NCBI GenBank assembly: GCA_017527495.1
Contig: JAFXPY010000025.1
Location: 1-64,000 of the forward strand
Reading direction: 5' to 3'
Source of the DNA: Paludibacteraceae bacterium
GTDB taxonomy: Bacteria > Bacteroidota > Bacteroidia > Bacteroidales > Paludibacteraceae
Length of the DNA stretch: 64,000 bases
The position numbers and the translations under genes are program-made. Positions 35,284 through 43,809 of the stretch are shown here, in pieces. Under the pieces are notes generated by a model. That model ran no database searches. It saw only the letters and a program-made list of their open reading frames with translations, and had not been told where the DNA came from. Within the stretch, counting starts at the first letter, position 1. Each line of letters starts with the position of its first letter.

Positions 35284-35321
35284 AAAAAAGTCAGTGTCAC
35301 GATGTGGCTCTGACTTTTTTG
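35284..35321. terminator. Terminator-like hairpin without an adjoining gene end
   Basis: AAAAGTCAG and CTGACTTTTTT pair around a loop of about 14 nt, with T-runs on both strands. No gene stops nearby on the plus strand, so it may belong to the repeat element or insulate the downstream nuclease gene. Confidence 0.6.
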
Positions 35322-35387
35322 TATCTCTATATCTTTGTCAAAATAAAACATTTCACACTAACACTTGTTAAAAAAGAAAAAAACTTG

Positions 35388-35395
35388 TAACTTTG
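35388..35395 (+). promoter_or_regulatory. Promoter -7 element of the AddB-like gene
   Basis: TAACTTTG with CTTG at 35364-35367, 20 nt upstream. The start codon is 33 nt further on. Confidence 0.6.
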
Positions 35396-35428
35396 CAATC
35401 ATAATTTTTCAGCACCAATTATCAACAA

Positions 35429-38422
35429 ATGAACACTGACTCTTTTCTTGAAAATATTGCTCAACACCTCAAAAATTGTTTAGGCGAAAATCTAAACAAT
35501 TATAACCTCGTGTTCCCTAACCAACGTGCCGGATTGTTCTTTCAAACTCACCTTGCAAAAATAAGAAAAAAAACCTTTCTTGCTCCCACAACGACAACTG
35601 TAAATAATATCTTCGACCTACTCTCCGACCAAGGCATAAACACTGACCGCATCAACCTCTTGATTTCACTCTTTAATGTATATCGCGAAGTTCTCAACAA
35701 CGACACCCGTCTTGACGACTTCCTTTTTTGGGGTCAGATGATGCTGAGCGATTTCAACGAAGTGGACGAACACCTCATTGACGTAAAACGTCTCTTTGTT
35801 GAGACATCCAACGTCAAAGAACTCGACAGCATGTTCGTCCCCAATCTCTCCGACCAACAAAAAGAAGCTATTCGCGCCCTTATGGGAGGCGAGATTAGCG
35901 AGGAGCGTGTTCACGAACAACACTTTCGCAATATCTGGCAACACCTCGCCACTATTCACGACCGCTTTGCAGAACAATTACTCAACAACGGCACCGGACT
36001 ATATAGAGGATTGCAACACCGCCGTGTCATTGAACAACTCAAAAACAGCCCTACTCTTTGGAATAAAACATTTGGCGACAAACAATTAATCTTCATAGGT
36101 TTCAATGCTCTGACCGGTGCAGAGGAAGCATTGTTTAATTTTGCAAAAGACAATGGAGGTGATTTCTACTGGGACTATTCAAGCGATGACCTGCGCCAAC
36201 TCAGCGGCGAACTATACAAGCACAACACCGATCTGTTCCCCTCACTGCATCCTTTCTCACCTCAACACGAGCCTCGTATAACCGACTACAACACAAACAA
36301 AAAACTTAGTTTATACGGCATCGCCTCAAATATCGGACAAGCCAAAGTGGCAAATCATATACTTAAACAAATCATAGCACAAAACAACGAATTGCAACAC
36401 ACTGCCGTTGTTCTTGCCGACGAACAATTGCTTCTGCCGCTGCTCAACAGCTTAGACAAAGACATCAAACATATCAATGTTACGATGGGACTGCCTCTTG
36501 CCTCCACACCGGCTTTTTCTCTGCTCAACTATCTCTGCCAGATGCAACTCAAAAGACGAGAGAAAAACGGAGTTTCACAATTCTATCACAAAGACATAGA
36601 GGCTATTATCTCACACTCCTACACTATAGATTGGTTTGAACGCAACAATGTTGAGCTTTCGCTTGACGCTATTTCACGCGATATGCTTACCAACAGACGT
36701 ATCTACAGCAGTGCCGAAAACTTAGGTGACAGCCAATTGTTCAGGCTTATTTTCCAATCGGTGGATAAAAACAATCTTATCGACTATCTGATTGAGGTGT
36801 TTGATTTTCTGCACCAAAGTGACAGCGACGAGGAGTCTGAACATTTCACACAGAAACAAATCTATCTTGCACAATACTTAGACATGCTTCAGCGTCTCAA
36901 ACATAGTTTTGCAGGCAATATCCCTCTTGAGATGAGCGGTTTGGTGCGACTCATACGACAACTCTCTGCCACCGAGACGGTGTCATTCCGTGGCGAGCCA
37001 CTACGCGGACTTCAAGTGATGGGAAATCTCGAAGCACGCTCACTCGATTTCGACAACCTAATCATCCTTTCTGCCAACGAAGGAACATTCCCTCACTCAG
37101 CAGCCAAAAACAGCTATATACCCTACATCGTCAGGAAAGCCTACCAACTGCCGACACATGAGCTGTCCGACAATATCGACAGTTATAATTTCTACCGTAT
37201 GTTGCTACATGCAAAAAATGTCTTCTTCGTTTACGACACCCGTCCAGACGGCAATCATAAAGGCGAAGTAAGCCGCTACGTTATGCAACTGCGCTACAAA
37301 CACAATGTCGCAATAAAAGAATATATGGTAGAGACAGAAGCGCAAATGGTGCCAACATATCAACAACAGCAGAATAGCGAGACACTCAGCATTGCAAAAA
37401 GCGACACATTGCTCGAGAAACTAAACAAAATGCTGCATAGTCAATCAGGCATATCTGCCTCAATGATTAAAGACTATCTCACGTGCACACTGAAATTCTA
37501 TTTCAACCGCATCGAACATATACACGAGGAACAAACACTCGACGACAACATACAAAGCAATGAGTTTGGAAACATTGTGCATAAGGCATTAGAAAATATC
37601 TACAACACCATATCGGAGCGCAAAGACAACAACCTCATTACAGCTCAACTCATCAAAGACCTGATTGACGACGAAGCACGATTCGAACAATTCTGCGAAG
37701 AGGCTTTTCGCTCAGAATACATGCGTGCCGGAGGTGAAATAGAGGGCGAAGACACAATTATTCTGCGAGTGGTCAGACAATATGTGCGTCAAGTTCTTGA
37801 GCGCGATATTGAATACACACCATTCTATTATGTCGGTGCAGAATACGAGTTTCAGGGTAAACTGCTCACTCTTTCATCAGGTCAAGACATTACACTAAAC
37901 GGCAAAATCGACCGCATCGACCTGAAACATATCGACGACAAATGGGTAATGCGTATTATCGACTATAAAACAGGCAAAGAACACAATAAACTTAGCGCAA
38001 TAGAAAACGCTTTCCGCCGCGACAAAAACGATCATCAAAACGATATGCAGGCACTGATGTACTGCATGGTGATGAATCAATTGTTGCCTACTATCAAAAT
38101 ACATAACGACATCAAATACACCGACATACACCCCGAGCTGAAAGCCGAAGACATAATCATTGAGCCACACTTGTTCTACACTCGGTCGTCAAGCTCGGCA
38201 GAGACGTTCCAAACCAATATTCTTTTAGGCGACAAGTCTCATTCCACACCTATTCAGTGGACCAAAGAAATCAACGACGAGTTTGAAGCACTGCTCAGAG
38301 AAGTGTTTGAAGAAATGCTCAGTCCTGAAATAGATTTTGAACAAACAACATCAAAAGACCAATGCAACTACTGCCCATTTGGGGATATATGCCACCGCGA
38401 CACCGAGCCGAAATATAAGTAA
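35429..38422 (+). CDS. AddB-like PD-(D/E)XK nuclease/inactivated helicase
   Basis: 997 residues. The N terminus (NLVFPNQRAGLFFQTHLAK) aligns with the AddB/RecB helicase start but lacks a Walker A GKT. NLEARSLDFDNLIILSANEG and the SYNFYRMLLHA segment are helicase-like. The C-terminal nuclease (about 680-997) has NEFGNIVHKALENIY, GKIDRIDLKH with RIIDYKTGKEH, and an iron-sulfur set formed by a Cys near residue 685 (LTCTLKFYFN) plus C979, C982 and C988 (CNYCPFGDIC). With an AddA partner it would process DNA ends for recombination. No addA gene is in the window. Confidence 0.88.
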   Translation: MNTDSFLENIAQHLKNCLGENLNNYNLVFPNQRAGLFFQTHLAKIRKKTFLAPTTTTVNNIFDLLSDQGINTDRINLLISLFNVYREVLNNDTRLDDFLFWGQMMLSDFNEVDEHLIDVKRLFVETSNVKELDSMFVPNLSDQQKEAIRALMGGEISEERVHEQHFRNIWQHLATIHDRFAEQLLNNGTGLYRGLQHRRVIEQLKNSPTLWNKTFGDKQLIFIGFNALTGAEEALFNFAKDNGGDFYWDYSSDDLRQLSGELYKHNTDLFPSLHPFSPQHEPRITDYNTNKKLSLYGIASNIGQAKVANHILKQIIAQNNELQHTAVVLADEQLLLPLLNSLDKDIKHINVTMGLPLASTPAFSLLNYLCQMQLKRREKNGVSQFYHKDIEAIISHSYTIDWFERNNVELSLDAISRDMLTNRRIYSSAENLGDSQLFRLIFQSVDKNNLIDYLIEVFDFLHQSDSDEESEHFTQKQIYLAQYLDMLQRLKHSFAGNIPLEMSGLVRLIRQLSATETVSFRGEPLRGLQVMGNLEARSLDFDNLIILSANEGTFPHSAAKNSYIPYIVRKAYQLPTHELSDNIDSYNFYRMLLHAKNVFFVYDTRPDGNHKGEVSRYVMQLRYKHNVAIKEYMVETEAQMVPTYQQQQNSETLSIAKSDTLLEKLNKMLHSQSGISASMIKDYLTCTLKFYFNRIEHIHEEQTLDDNIQSNEFGNIVHKALENIYNTISERKDNNLITAQLIKDLIDDEARFEQFCEEAFRSEYMRAGGEIEGEDTIILRVVRQYVRQVLERDIEYTPFYYVGAEYEFQGKLLTLSSGQDITLNGKIDRIDLKHIDDKWVMRIIDYKTGKEHNKLSAIENAFRRDKNDHQNDMQALMYCMVMNQLLPTIKIHNDIKYTDIHPELKAEDIIIEPHLFYTRSSSSAETFQTNILLGDKSHSTPIQWTKEINDEFEALLREVFEEMLSPEIDFEQTTSKDQCNYCPFGDICHRDTEPKYK

Positions 38423-38539
38423 AGAGAAGTGAGAAGTGAGAGGTAAGAGATCTCTGACGACTTACAGGCGAAGCCGATCTCACAGCAAAGCGGTCTTTGC
38501 TCTTTCAGCGAAGCGGTCTAACAACTAACAACAATTAAC
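38423..38539. other. Intergenic segment with GCGAAGCNG-type short hairpins
   Basis: AGGCGAAGCCGATC, GCAAAGCGGTC and GCGAAGCGGTC recur within 60 bp, preceded by purine-rich AGAGAAGTGAGAAGTGAGAG. No gene or terminator is seen. The words resemble the AACCGC/GCGGTT hairpins of the mosaic elements in spirit only. Confidence 0.4.
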
Positions 38540-39424
38540 ATGAAACGAAAAGAAACAATTATTCACGCAAAAGAAAGCACCACACTGATGGACATTCTGC
38601 TCAAGAGTATGGGCGGGATGAAACGCAATTCAGTCAAATCACTCTTGTCGCACCGATGCGTGTATGTAAATGGTCATATAGAGACACGCTACGACCTTAC
38701 CGTTCAGTCGGGCGACGAAATAAAGATTGTCAATCAAGGAACAAAACACGAACTTATTCACCCTAAACTGCATATCGTCTATGAGGACGACGACCTCATA
38801 GTAGTGGAGAAAGAAGTAGGCTTACTGACCGTAGCCACTCGTCAGGGCTCGCGCGAAATGACTGTAATGTCGATACTGAAAAACTATGTTCGACAAGCCA
38901 ATCCACGCGCAGGCATATATGTGGTTCATCGTCTCGACCGCGAGACATCAGGTCTGCTTGTCTTTGCCAAATCGCAAGCACTGCAAGAATACATGCGTAC
39001 CTATTGGCGCGAGCTTGTTACAGAGCGCACTTATGTGGCACTTGCAGAAGGGAAATTCGACAAAGAGGAGGGCACCATAACCACATGGCTCACCGAGGAC
39101 AGCCGTACAACAATGGTGTATAGCTCGCCCGTTGACAATGGAGGCAAGAAAGCCATAACACACTATAAAGTGGTGAAAAGCAATGACGACTATACTCTTC
39201 TTGAGTTACATCTCGAGACAGGTCGCACCAACCAAATACGCGTTCATCTGGCCTCGATAGGGCACCCTATTGTAGGCGACCGCAAATACGGGAGCGGGAA
39301 AGAACCGGTGATTGACCGCCTTGCATTGCACGCACGCATACTTGAGTTTATCCACCCCGCCACAGAAGAGAAAATACATTTTGAAACCAAAGTACCCCGC
39401 CCCTTCCTCGCCGTATTTCACTAA
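38540..39424 (+). CDS. RluA-family pseudouridine synthase
   Basis: 294 residues. An S4-like RNA-binding segment (KRNSVKSLLSHRCVYVNGHI) is followed by the catalytic domain with VVHRLDRETSGLLVFAKS (catalytic Asp in HRLDRETSG), LETGRTNQIRVHLASIGHPI and VGDRKYGSG. It isomerises uridines in rRNA or tRNA. Which site (RluA, C or D type) cannot be told. Confidence 0.94.
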   Translation: MKRKETIIHAKESTTLMDILLKSMGGMKRNSVKSLLSHRCVYVNGHIETRYDLTVQSGDEIKIVNQGTKHELIHPKLHIVYEDDDLIVVEKEVGLLTVATRQGSREMTVMSILKNYVRQANPRAGIYVVHRLDRETSGLLVFAKSQALQEYMRTYWRELVTERTYVALAEGKFDKEEGTITTWLTEDSRTTMVYSSPVDNGGKKAITHYKVVKSNDDYTLLELHLETGRTNQIRVHLASIGHPIVGDRKYGSGKEPVIDRLALHARILEFIHPATEEKIHFETKVPRPFLAVFH

Positions 39425-39717
39425 AAAGACTATTTGCCGGCAAAGATAAGGTAATTATACTTTGGGTAACTTAACAATGAGAAAATTTTTTGAGAATAAA
39501 ATTAATATCTTTTGTATATATATTTACAGAAAATTAACTATTCTTGCATGTCTTGATAATAATTGAAAATTAAAAGATGAGAACTAAAACCTAAATCAGA
39601 CATTAGACCGAAAAAAAATCCAAGTTACTAAAACGAAAAAAACTCTTTTACAACACGAAACTTACGTAAGCAACAAAATTTTAGTATTTTTGAAATTTAA
39701 ATACCCCAATTCCCACT
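39425..39717. other. AT-rich gap before the methyltransferase gene
   Basis: No gene. A TTGCCGGCAA palindrome lies at 39433-39442 and a TATTTTTG -7-like element at 39685-39692, with no good -33 element. This gap marks the left border of the accessory segment 39.7-44.1 kb. Confidence 0.5.
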
Positions 39718-41070
39718 ATGGCAAAGAACAGCAACCTCGGATTGGCAAAAGCCGCTAAAAATGACGAGTTCTACACCCAGTATGCGGACATTCAGAAAGA
39801 AGTAAACGCATACATTGAATACAACCCCGATGTCTTTCGGGGCAAGACAATCTTGTTGCCTTGCGACGATCCGGAATGGAGCAACTTTACCAAGTTTTTT
39901 GCACAAAACTTTGAGTTCTTCGGTCTGAAGAAACTCATTTCCACTTCATACGCCATCGAAAGCAAGAAATACAAGACCGACTGGCAGCCGACACTCTTTG
40001 AAACAGAGAATCCTCTATACAATGCCGATAAAAGCCGCATCAAAGGCAAAATCTTTACACTTACGCACGATACCAATCAGAGCGGTCGTATTGACATCAA
40101 CGACCTCGAATGGCAATACCTTGAAGGCGACGGCGATTTCCGCAGTGCCGAAGTAACCGCTCTCCGAGACGAAGCGGATATAATTATCACCAACCCGCCG
40201 TTCTCGCTCTTTCGGGAGTTTCTTGCGTGGATACTTGAGGGTACTCCAAAGCAATTCCTTATCATCGGCAATATGAACGCTATTACCTATAAAGAGGTCT
40301 TTCCTCTGATAAAAGAGAATAAAATATGGTTGGGAAAAGGATTTACCAGAAGTTGTGCTCATTTCTTCAGCCCTTTTGAAAGTGATAGTGAATATCTTGA
40401 ACTTGATAGATTCAATAAATTAGGGATTGCTATACCCAAAGGTTTGTATGTTACAAGAGTTGCAGGTATTTGTTGGTTCACCAACCTTGACCACGGTCGC
40501 CGCCACCAACCTTTGCAACTTATGACTATGGCTGACAATATCAAATTCAGCAGACATAAAGAGATAAAAGGTATAGGTTACCAACACTACGACAACTACG
40601 ATGCTATCGAAGTGCCCTATACCGATGCCATACCAAGCGACTATGTGGAGTGTCTTGGAGTACCGATTTCATTCTTGGATAAATACAGCCCCGAGCAGTT
40701 TACTATTATCGGTGCAACAGAAAGTGAAGGCAAAGGCTTTTCAAACGGATTATGGAATCCCGAAAGCGGGATCGCTCAAGCCCTTATTAACGGAGAGCGC
40801 GTATATAAGCGCATCTTCATAAAAGCCAATAGGGGGGGGCTGATAATCAGTGAGTTACGCGAGTATATAATAAATACATACGGCTATAGTCCGGAAGAAG
40901 TTACCATCATCAGCGGCATTATGGGCGTTCCTATTTCGTTCCTTGACAAGTATTGCCCCGAGCAGTTTGAGATAGTGGGGAATGAGTATGATCAAAATAT
41001 TTCTAAAGGTAGGGCATATGCCGATGGTAAAAGAATGTATAGTAGAATATTTATCCGCAAGCGGCAGTAG
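39718..41070 (+). CDS. EcoRI-type adenine-specific DNA methyltransferase with duplicated C-terminal module
   Basis: 450 residues. The N terminus (NDEFYTQYADIQKEVNAYIE), the cofactor-region ILLPCDDPEWSNF and the catalytic IITNPPFSLFREF (NPPF at 159-162) are typical of the M.EcoRI-like adenine methyltransferase family. The C terminus has two copies of a module: GVPISFLDKYSPEQFTIIG to RIFIKANR (314-371) and GVPISFLDKYCPEQFEIVG to RIFIRKRQ (403-450). They are joined through eight consecutive Gs at 40832-40839. Removing or adding one G stops the protein at 374 or 378 residues, right after module 1. It is the probable modification partner of the HNH nuclease at 42643. Normally they might be adjacent; here a transposase gene separates them. 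Confidence 0.88.
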   Translation: MAKNSNLGLAKAAKNDEFYTQYADIQKEVNAYIEYNPDVFRGKTILLPCDDPEWSNFTKFFAQNFEFFGLKKLISTSYAIESKKYKTDWQPTLFETENPLYNADKSRIKGKIFTLTHDTNQSGRIDINDLEWQYLEGDGDFRSAEVTALRDEADIIITNPPFSLFREFLAWILEGTPKQFLIIGNMNAITYKEVFPLIKENKIWLGKGFTRSCAHFFSPFESDSEYLELDRFNKLGIAIPKGLYVTRVAGICWFTNLDHGRRHQPLQLMTMADNIKFSRHKEIKGIGYQHYDNYDAIEVPYTDAIPSDYVECLGVPISFLDKYSPEQFTIIGATESEGKGFSNGLWNPESGIAQALINGERVYKRIFIKANRGGLIISELREYIINTYGYSPEEVTIISGIMGVPISFLDKYCPEQFEIVGNEYDQNISKGRAYADGKRMYSRIFIRKRQ

Positions 41071-41092
41071 AAAGCAGGCTATCAGAGGGCAG

Positions 41093-41175
41093 TTCCGCAG
41101 ATAACATCTGCGGAAGATAGAAACGAGAAGAACCAAAACGTTCAGATAGAATCTGCGCGAAAATAAAAACGAGAA
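41093..41175 (+). repeat. Two REP-like hairpins with ACGAGAA tails, upstream of the transposase gene
   Basis: Hairpin 1: TTCCGCAGAT (41093-41102), loop AAC, ATCTGCGGAA (41106-41115), followed by GATAGAAACGAGAAG. Hairpin 2: CAGAT (41143-41147), loop AGA, ATCTG (41151-41155), followed by CGCGAAAATAAAAACGAGAA. Both have the same order (hairpin, then purine-rich tail ending ACGAGAA) as copies inside and after the RAYT gene. Confidence 0.85.
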
Positions 41176-41187
41176 TATAAGAGCGTT

Positions 41188-42321
41188 ATGTTCACATGGA
41201 AGCGGCATAAAGATATTTTCAAAGGAGAGGGAATTTATCACCTCACTTTTGTTGTCCATAACCGTGTGCCTATATTGGGGACATTGGCGGGAGATGCTTC
41301 CGCTGCGCGGGTAGAACTCTCACCTATCGGATATGATATTTCGCAGAACATACAGCAACTGCCATCATTCTTTCCCGCCGTCAAGGTATGCGCCAAACTG
41401 CTGATGCCCGACCATATACATGTGGTGCTGTGGGTGCAAAAAGAGCACCCCTATTCAATCAAAGAAGTGGGACGCAGCATGCGCCAAGCGTGGCATAAGA
41501 TTATCCTTGCGCATACCCAAGAGCAGGGGGCTGGCGTTTCGATGAATCCGCTGGCTCTCGTTTCTATAAACCCGCAGATTAAATCTGCGGAGGACAATAA
41601 AAACGAGAAAAAAGAGAATGCGGGGGACAATAAAAACGAGAACACTCCGCATCTGCCTTATCGCTTTGAGCCACCGTATATCCGCACTTTGGTTGCGAAG
41701 GGGCAACTGAACCGCATGATTGCTTATATCCACGACAACCCGCGCCGTGCGATGTTGCACAGACTGAACCCCGATTTGTTCCGTTTGCGCAGAGAACTGC
41801 AAGTGGAAGGCCTGACCTTCACCGCCTTGGGTAATCTTTTCTTACTTGACTATCCACAGCGGCAGGCTATTGAGTGTTCGCGCACGGCTCCGGCAGAGCG
41901 GATTGCTGCACAGCAGGCATCTGCCATACAAGCGGCAGAGAAAGGGACGGTTAGTTACAGCGGCGCGGTCAGTGCCGGTGAGAAGCAGATTATACGCGCC
42001 ATCCACGAGGCAGGATGGCCGGTTGTAGTAGTCCTGAACGATGGTTTTCCCGCAGCCGGTTCTGAACATGAGCGTTTCTATAAGCCCGGAGGTGTGTATT
42101 TTGAGGCTTGCGCCGCAGGACGACTTCTGCTGTTAGAGCCTACGGCAGCCACATTGGAGAGCGAGCTGGTCGTAGCCCTGACAGAGCAGGCACTGCGCGA
42201 CAAGGCGGAAGCCAAACATCAAGACTATGCACCCCTGCCACACGCCTCGAAGAGGTGGCGAATGGTGGCAAACAACTGCATTGCGGGGATATTGGCGGAA
42301 GGAGCAAGAGGGCGGCAATAA
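41188..42321 (+). CDS. REP-associated tyrosine transposase (RAYT, Y1/IS200-like) with C-terminal extension
   Basis: 377 residues. The Y1 domain (1-215) has GIYHLTFVVHNRVPIL, the paired histidines in MPDHIHVVLWV (H76, H78) and the catalytic tyrosine in MIAYIHDNPRRAM (Y180). A low-complexity stretch at about 119-153 (SAEDNKNEKKENAGDNKNEN) is encoded by a REP copy lying inside the gene. A further 150 residues follow, with AGEKQIIRAIHEAGWPVVVV and GVYFEACAAGRLLLLEP, reminiscent of the nucleotide-binding tail of some Bacteroidetes RAYTs. The stop codon lies in the loop of a REP hairpin. It appears to have moved in between a methyltransferase and a nuclease gene. Base composition is more GC-rich than the flanks. 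Confidence 0.88.
   Translation: MFTWKRHKDIFKGEGIYHLTFVVHNRVPILGTLAGDASAARVELSPIGYDISQNIQQLPSFFPAVKVCAKLLMPDHIHVVLWVQKEHPYSIKEVGRSMRQAWHKIILAHTQEQGAGVSMNPLALVSINPQIKSAEDNKNEKKENAGDNKNENTPHLPYRFEPPYIRTLVAKGQLNRMIAYIHDNPRRAMLHRLNPDLFRLRRELQVEGLTFTALGNLFLLDYPQRQAIECSRTAPAERIAAQQASAIQAAEKGTVSYSGAVSAGEKQIIRAIHEAGWPVVVVLNDGFPAAGSEHERFYKPGGVYFEACAAGRLLLLEPTAATLESELVVALTEQALRDKAEAKHQDYAPLPHASKRWRMVANNCIAGILAEGARGRQ
41554..41650 (+). repeat. REP-like hairpin inside the RAYT coding sequence
   Basis: CCGCAGAT (41572-41579), loop TAA, ATCTGCGG (41583-41590), then a tail ending AAACGAGAA at 41609. A second tail copy follows (GACAATAAAAACGAGAA, ending 41642). Just before the hairpin, CTCGTTTCTAT is the inverse of the hairpin-1 tail, so the unit is a longer imperfect palindrome. 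The reading frame is kept through it. Confidence 0.85.
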
Positions 42322-42347
42322 AATTGCCGCAAGAATAATAACGAGAA
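42312..42347 (+). repeat. REP-like hairpin spanning the RAYT stop codon
   Basis: GCGGCAAT (42312-42319), loop AAA, ATTGCCGC (42323-42330), then AAGAATAATAACGAGAA. The TAA stop at 42319-42321 falls at the loop. The tail leads straight into the tandem array. Confidence 0.88.
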
Positions 42348-42634
42348 TTAAGAAAAAAAATAGCGAAAATAAGAATAATAACGAGAATTAAGAAAAAAAA
42401 ATAGCGAAAATAAGAATAATAACGAGAAATAAGAAAAAAATAGCGAAAAAGAAGAATAATAACGAGAATTAAGAAAAAAAAATAGCGAAAATAAGAATAA
42501 TAACGAGAAATAAGAAAAAAATAGCGAAAAAGAAGAATAACGAGAATTAAGAAAAAAATAGCGAAAATAAGAAGAATAACGAGAATTAAGAAAAAAAATA
42601 GTGAAAAAGAAGAATAACGAGAAATAAAAAATAA
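42331..42634 (+). repeat. Tandem array of 38-41 bp units, seven full plus one partial
   Basis: Unit starts are 42331, 42371, 42412, 42452, 42493, 42533, 42572 and 42610. Each has the form AAGAATAATAACGAGAA, then TTAAGAAAAAAAATAGCGA and a short AAAAT/AAAAG end. Differences are mostly A-run length and loss of one AAT in the last three units. The unit repeats the REP tail (AATAACGAGAA), so it looks like an amplified tail. It ends 8 bp before the nuclease start and replaces any normal promoter there. It is not a CRISPR array: there are no spacers. Confidence 0.92.
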
Positions 42635-42642
42635 TACCCATT

Positions 42643-43809
42643 ATGGAAGCAATACTCAATATCTACACCGTTGAAGAAATTTGCCGTGGCTTTACCTACA
42701 ATGAAGCCGAAGGCAAAGGTCTGTTCGGACTGTCCGGACGCCTCACTATTCAACCCGAATATCAACGCAACTATCTCTATGCCGAACAAAACGGAGCACG
42801 GGAAATAGCAGTCATTGAAAGCATACTCAATAGTTATCCGATAGGGCTGATTTATTTCAATAAAATCGACGACCAACACCTTGAAGTACTTGACGGTCAG
42901 CAGCGTATTACCTCGCTCGGACGCTTCCTGACAAAGAAATTCGCCGTTCGCGACAAAAACGGTATGGAGCAGTACTTCGACAGCCTGCCGGAAGACAAGC
43001 AAAGCAAAATTCTCAACACCAAACTACTTGTCTATGAGTGTGAAGGAACGGAAAGCGACATCAAAGAATGGTTCAAGACTATAAACATTGCAGGCATACC
43101 GCTTAACGAGCAAGAGGTGCTGAATGCCGTCTACTCTGGCTCGTTTGTAACACGCGCTAAAGAGGAATTTTCCAATTCGCAGAACGCCAATATCAACAAA
43201 TGGTCTGCCTTTATCCGTGGCAATGTTCGCCGACAAGACTATCTGCATACAGCCCTTGAATGGGTAAGCCGTGGCAATGTAAGCGAATATATGTCGCAAC
43301 ACCGCAACGACACCGATATAAAAGAGTTGAAAACATATTTCAATAGCGTCCTTGACTGGGTAAACTCCGTCTTCGAGGTTGTTGAAAAAGAGATGTGCAG
43401 CTTGCCTTGGGGCGAACTATACGAGAAATACCACACCAAACCTTATAACCCGCAGCAAGTCAAAGAAACACAACAGCGACTGTACGAAAATTACTATGTG
43501 AAAAACAAACGCGGCATTTATGAATATATCCTCGGCGGCTGTCAGGACACCAAACTGTTGGAAGTGCGTTGTTTCGATGAGCCTACCAAGAAAAGTGTTT
43601 ATGCCCGCCAGACGGAAGAAGCCAAGAGACATGAGGTTTCCAATTGTCCGCTGTGCGCCATCGGTCATGATGCCAACCATGCGCGTATATGGAAACTGAC
43701 GGAAATGGATGCCGACCATGTAACGGCTTGGTCAAAAGGCGGTGTAACAGACATCACCAACTGTCAAATGCTCTGCCAGGCACATAACCGCGCAAAAGGC
43801 AATAAATAA
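42643..43809 (+). CDS. DUF262 (ParB/GmrSD-N-like) protein with C-terminal HNH nuclease
   Basis: 388 residues. The N-terminal DUF262 domain has QPEYQRNYLY and the VLDGQQRITS motif (D84-R88), known in GmrSD-type modification-dependent nucleases and thought to bind or hydrolyse a nucleotide. The C terminus is a zinc-type HNH domain: CPLC (335-338), DADHVTAWSKGGVTDITN (H359, N373) and LCQAHNRAKG (H381). Together with the EcoRI-type methyltransferase at 39718 it could form a restriction-modification pair; alternatively it attacks modified phage DNA. It has no clear promoter of its own, with the tandem array directly upstream. Confidence 0.9.
   Translation: MEAILNIYTVEEICRGFTYNEAEGKGLFGLSGRLTIQPEYQRNYLYAEQNGAREIAVIESILNSYPIGLIYFNKIDDQHLEVLDGQQRITSLGRFLTKKFAVRDKNGMEQYFDSLPEDKQSKILNTKLLVYECEGTESDIKEWFKTINIAGIPLNEQEVLNAVYSGSFVTRAKEEFSNSQNANINKWSAFIRGNVRRQDYLHTALEWVSRGNVSEYMSQHRNDTDIKELKTYFNSVLDWVNSVFEVVEKEMCSLPWGELYEKYHTKPYNPQQVKETQQRLYENYYVKNKRGIYEYILGGCQDTKLLEVRCFDEPTKKSVYARQTEEAKRHEVSNCPLCAIGHDANHARIWKLTEMDADHVTAWSKGGVTDITNCQMLCQAHNRAKGNK

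Noticed and set aside
40601-40822. Overlapping alternative-frame gene in the methyltransferase
   Set aside because: A short frame with no domain and no start signal; base use follows the main frame.
42331-42634. CRISPR-like array
   Set aside because: Units follow each other without unique spacers, have no conserved repeat/spacer alternation and no cas genes are near. It is a plain tandem repeat.
42348-42659. Minus-strand 103-residue F/Y/S-rich reading frame
   Set aside because: It is the antisense translation of the tandem array; its periodic composition follows the repeat unit.
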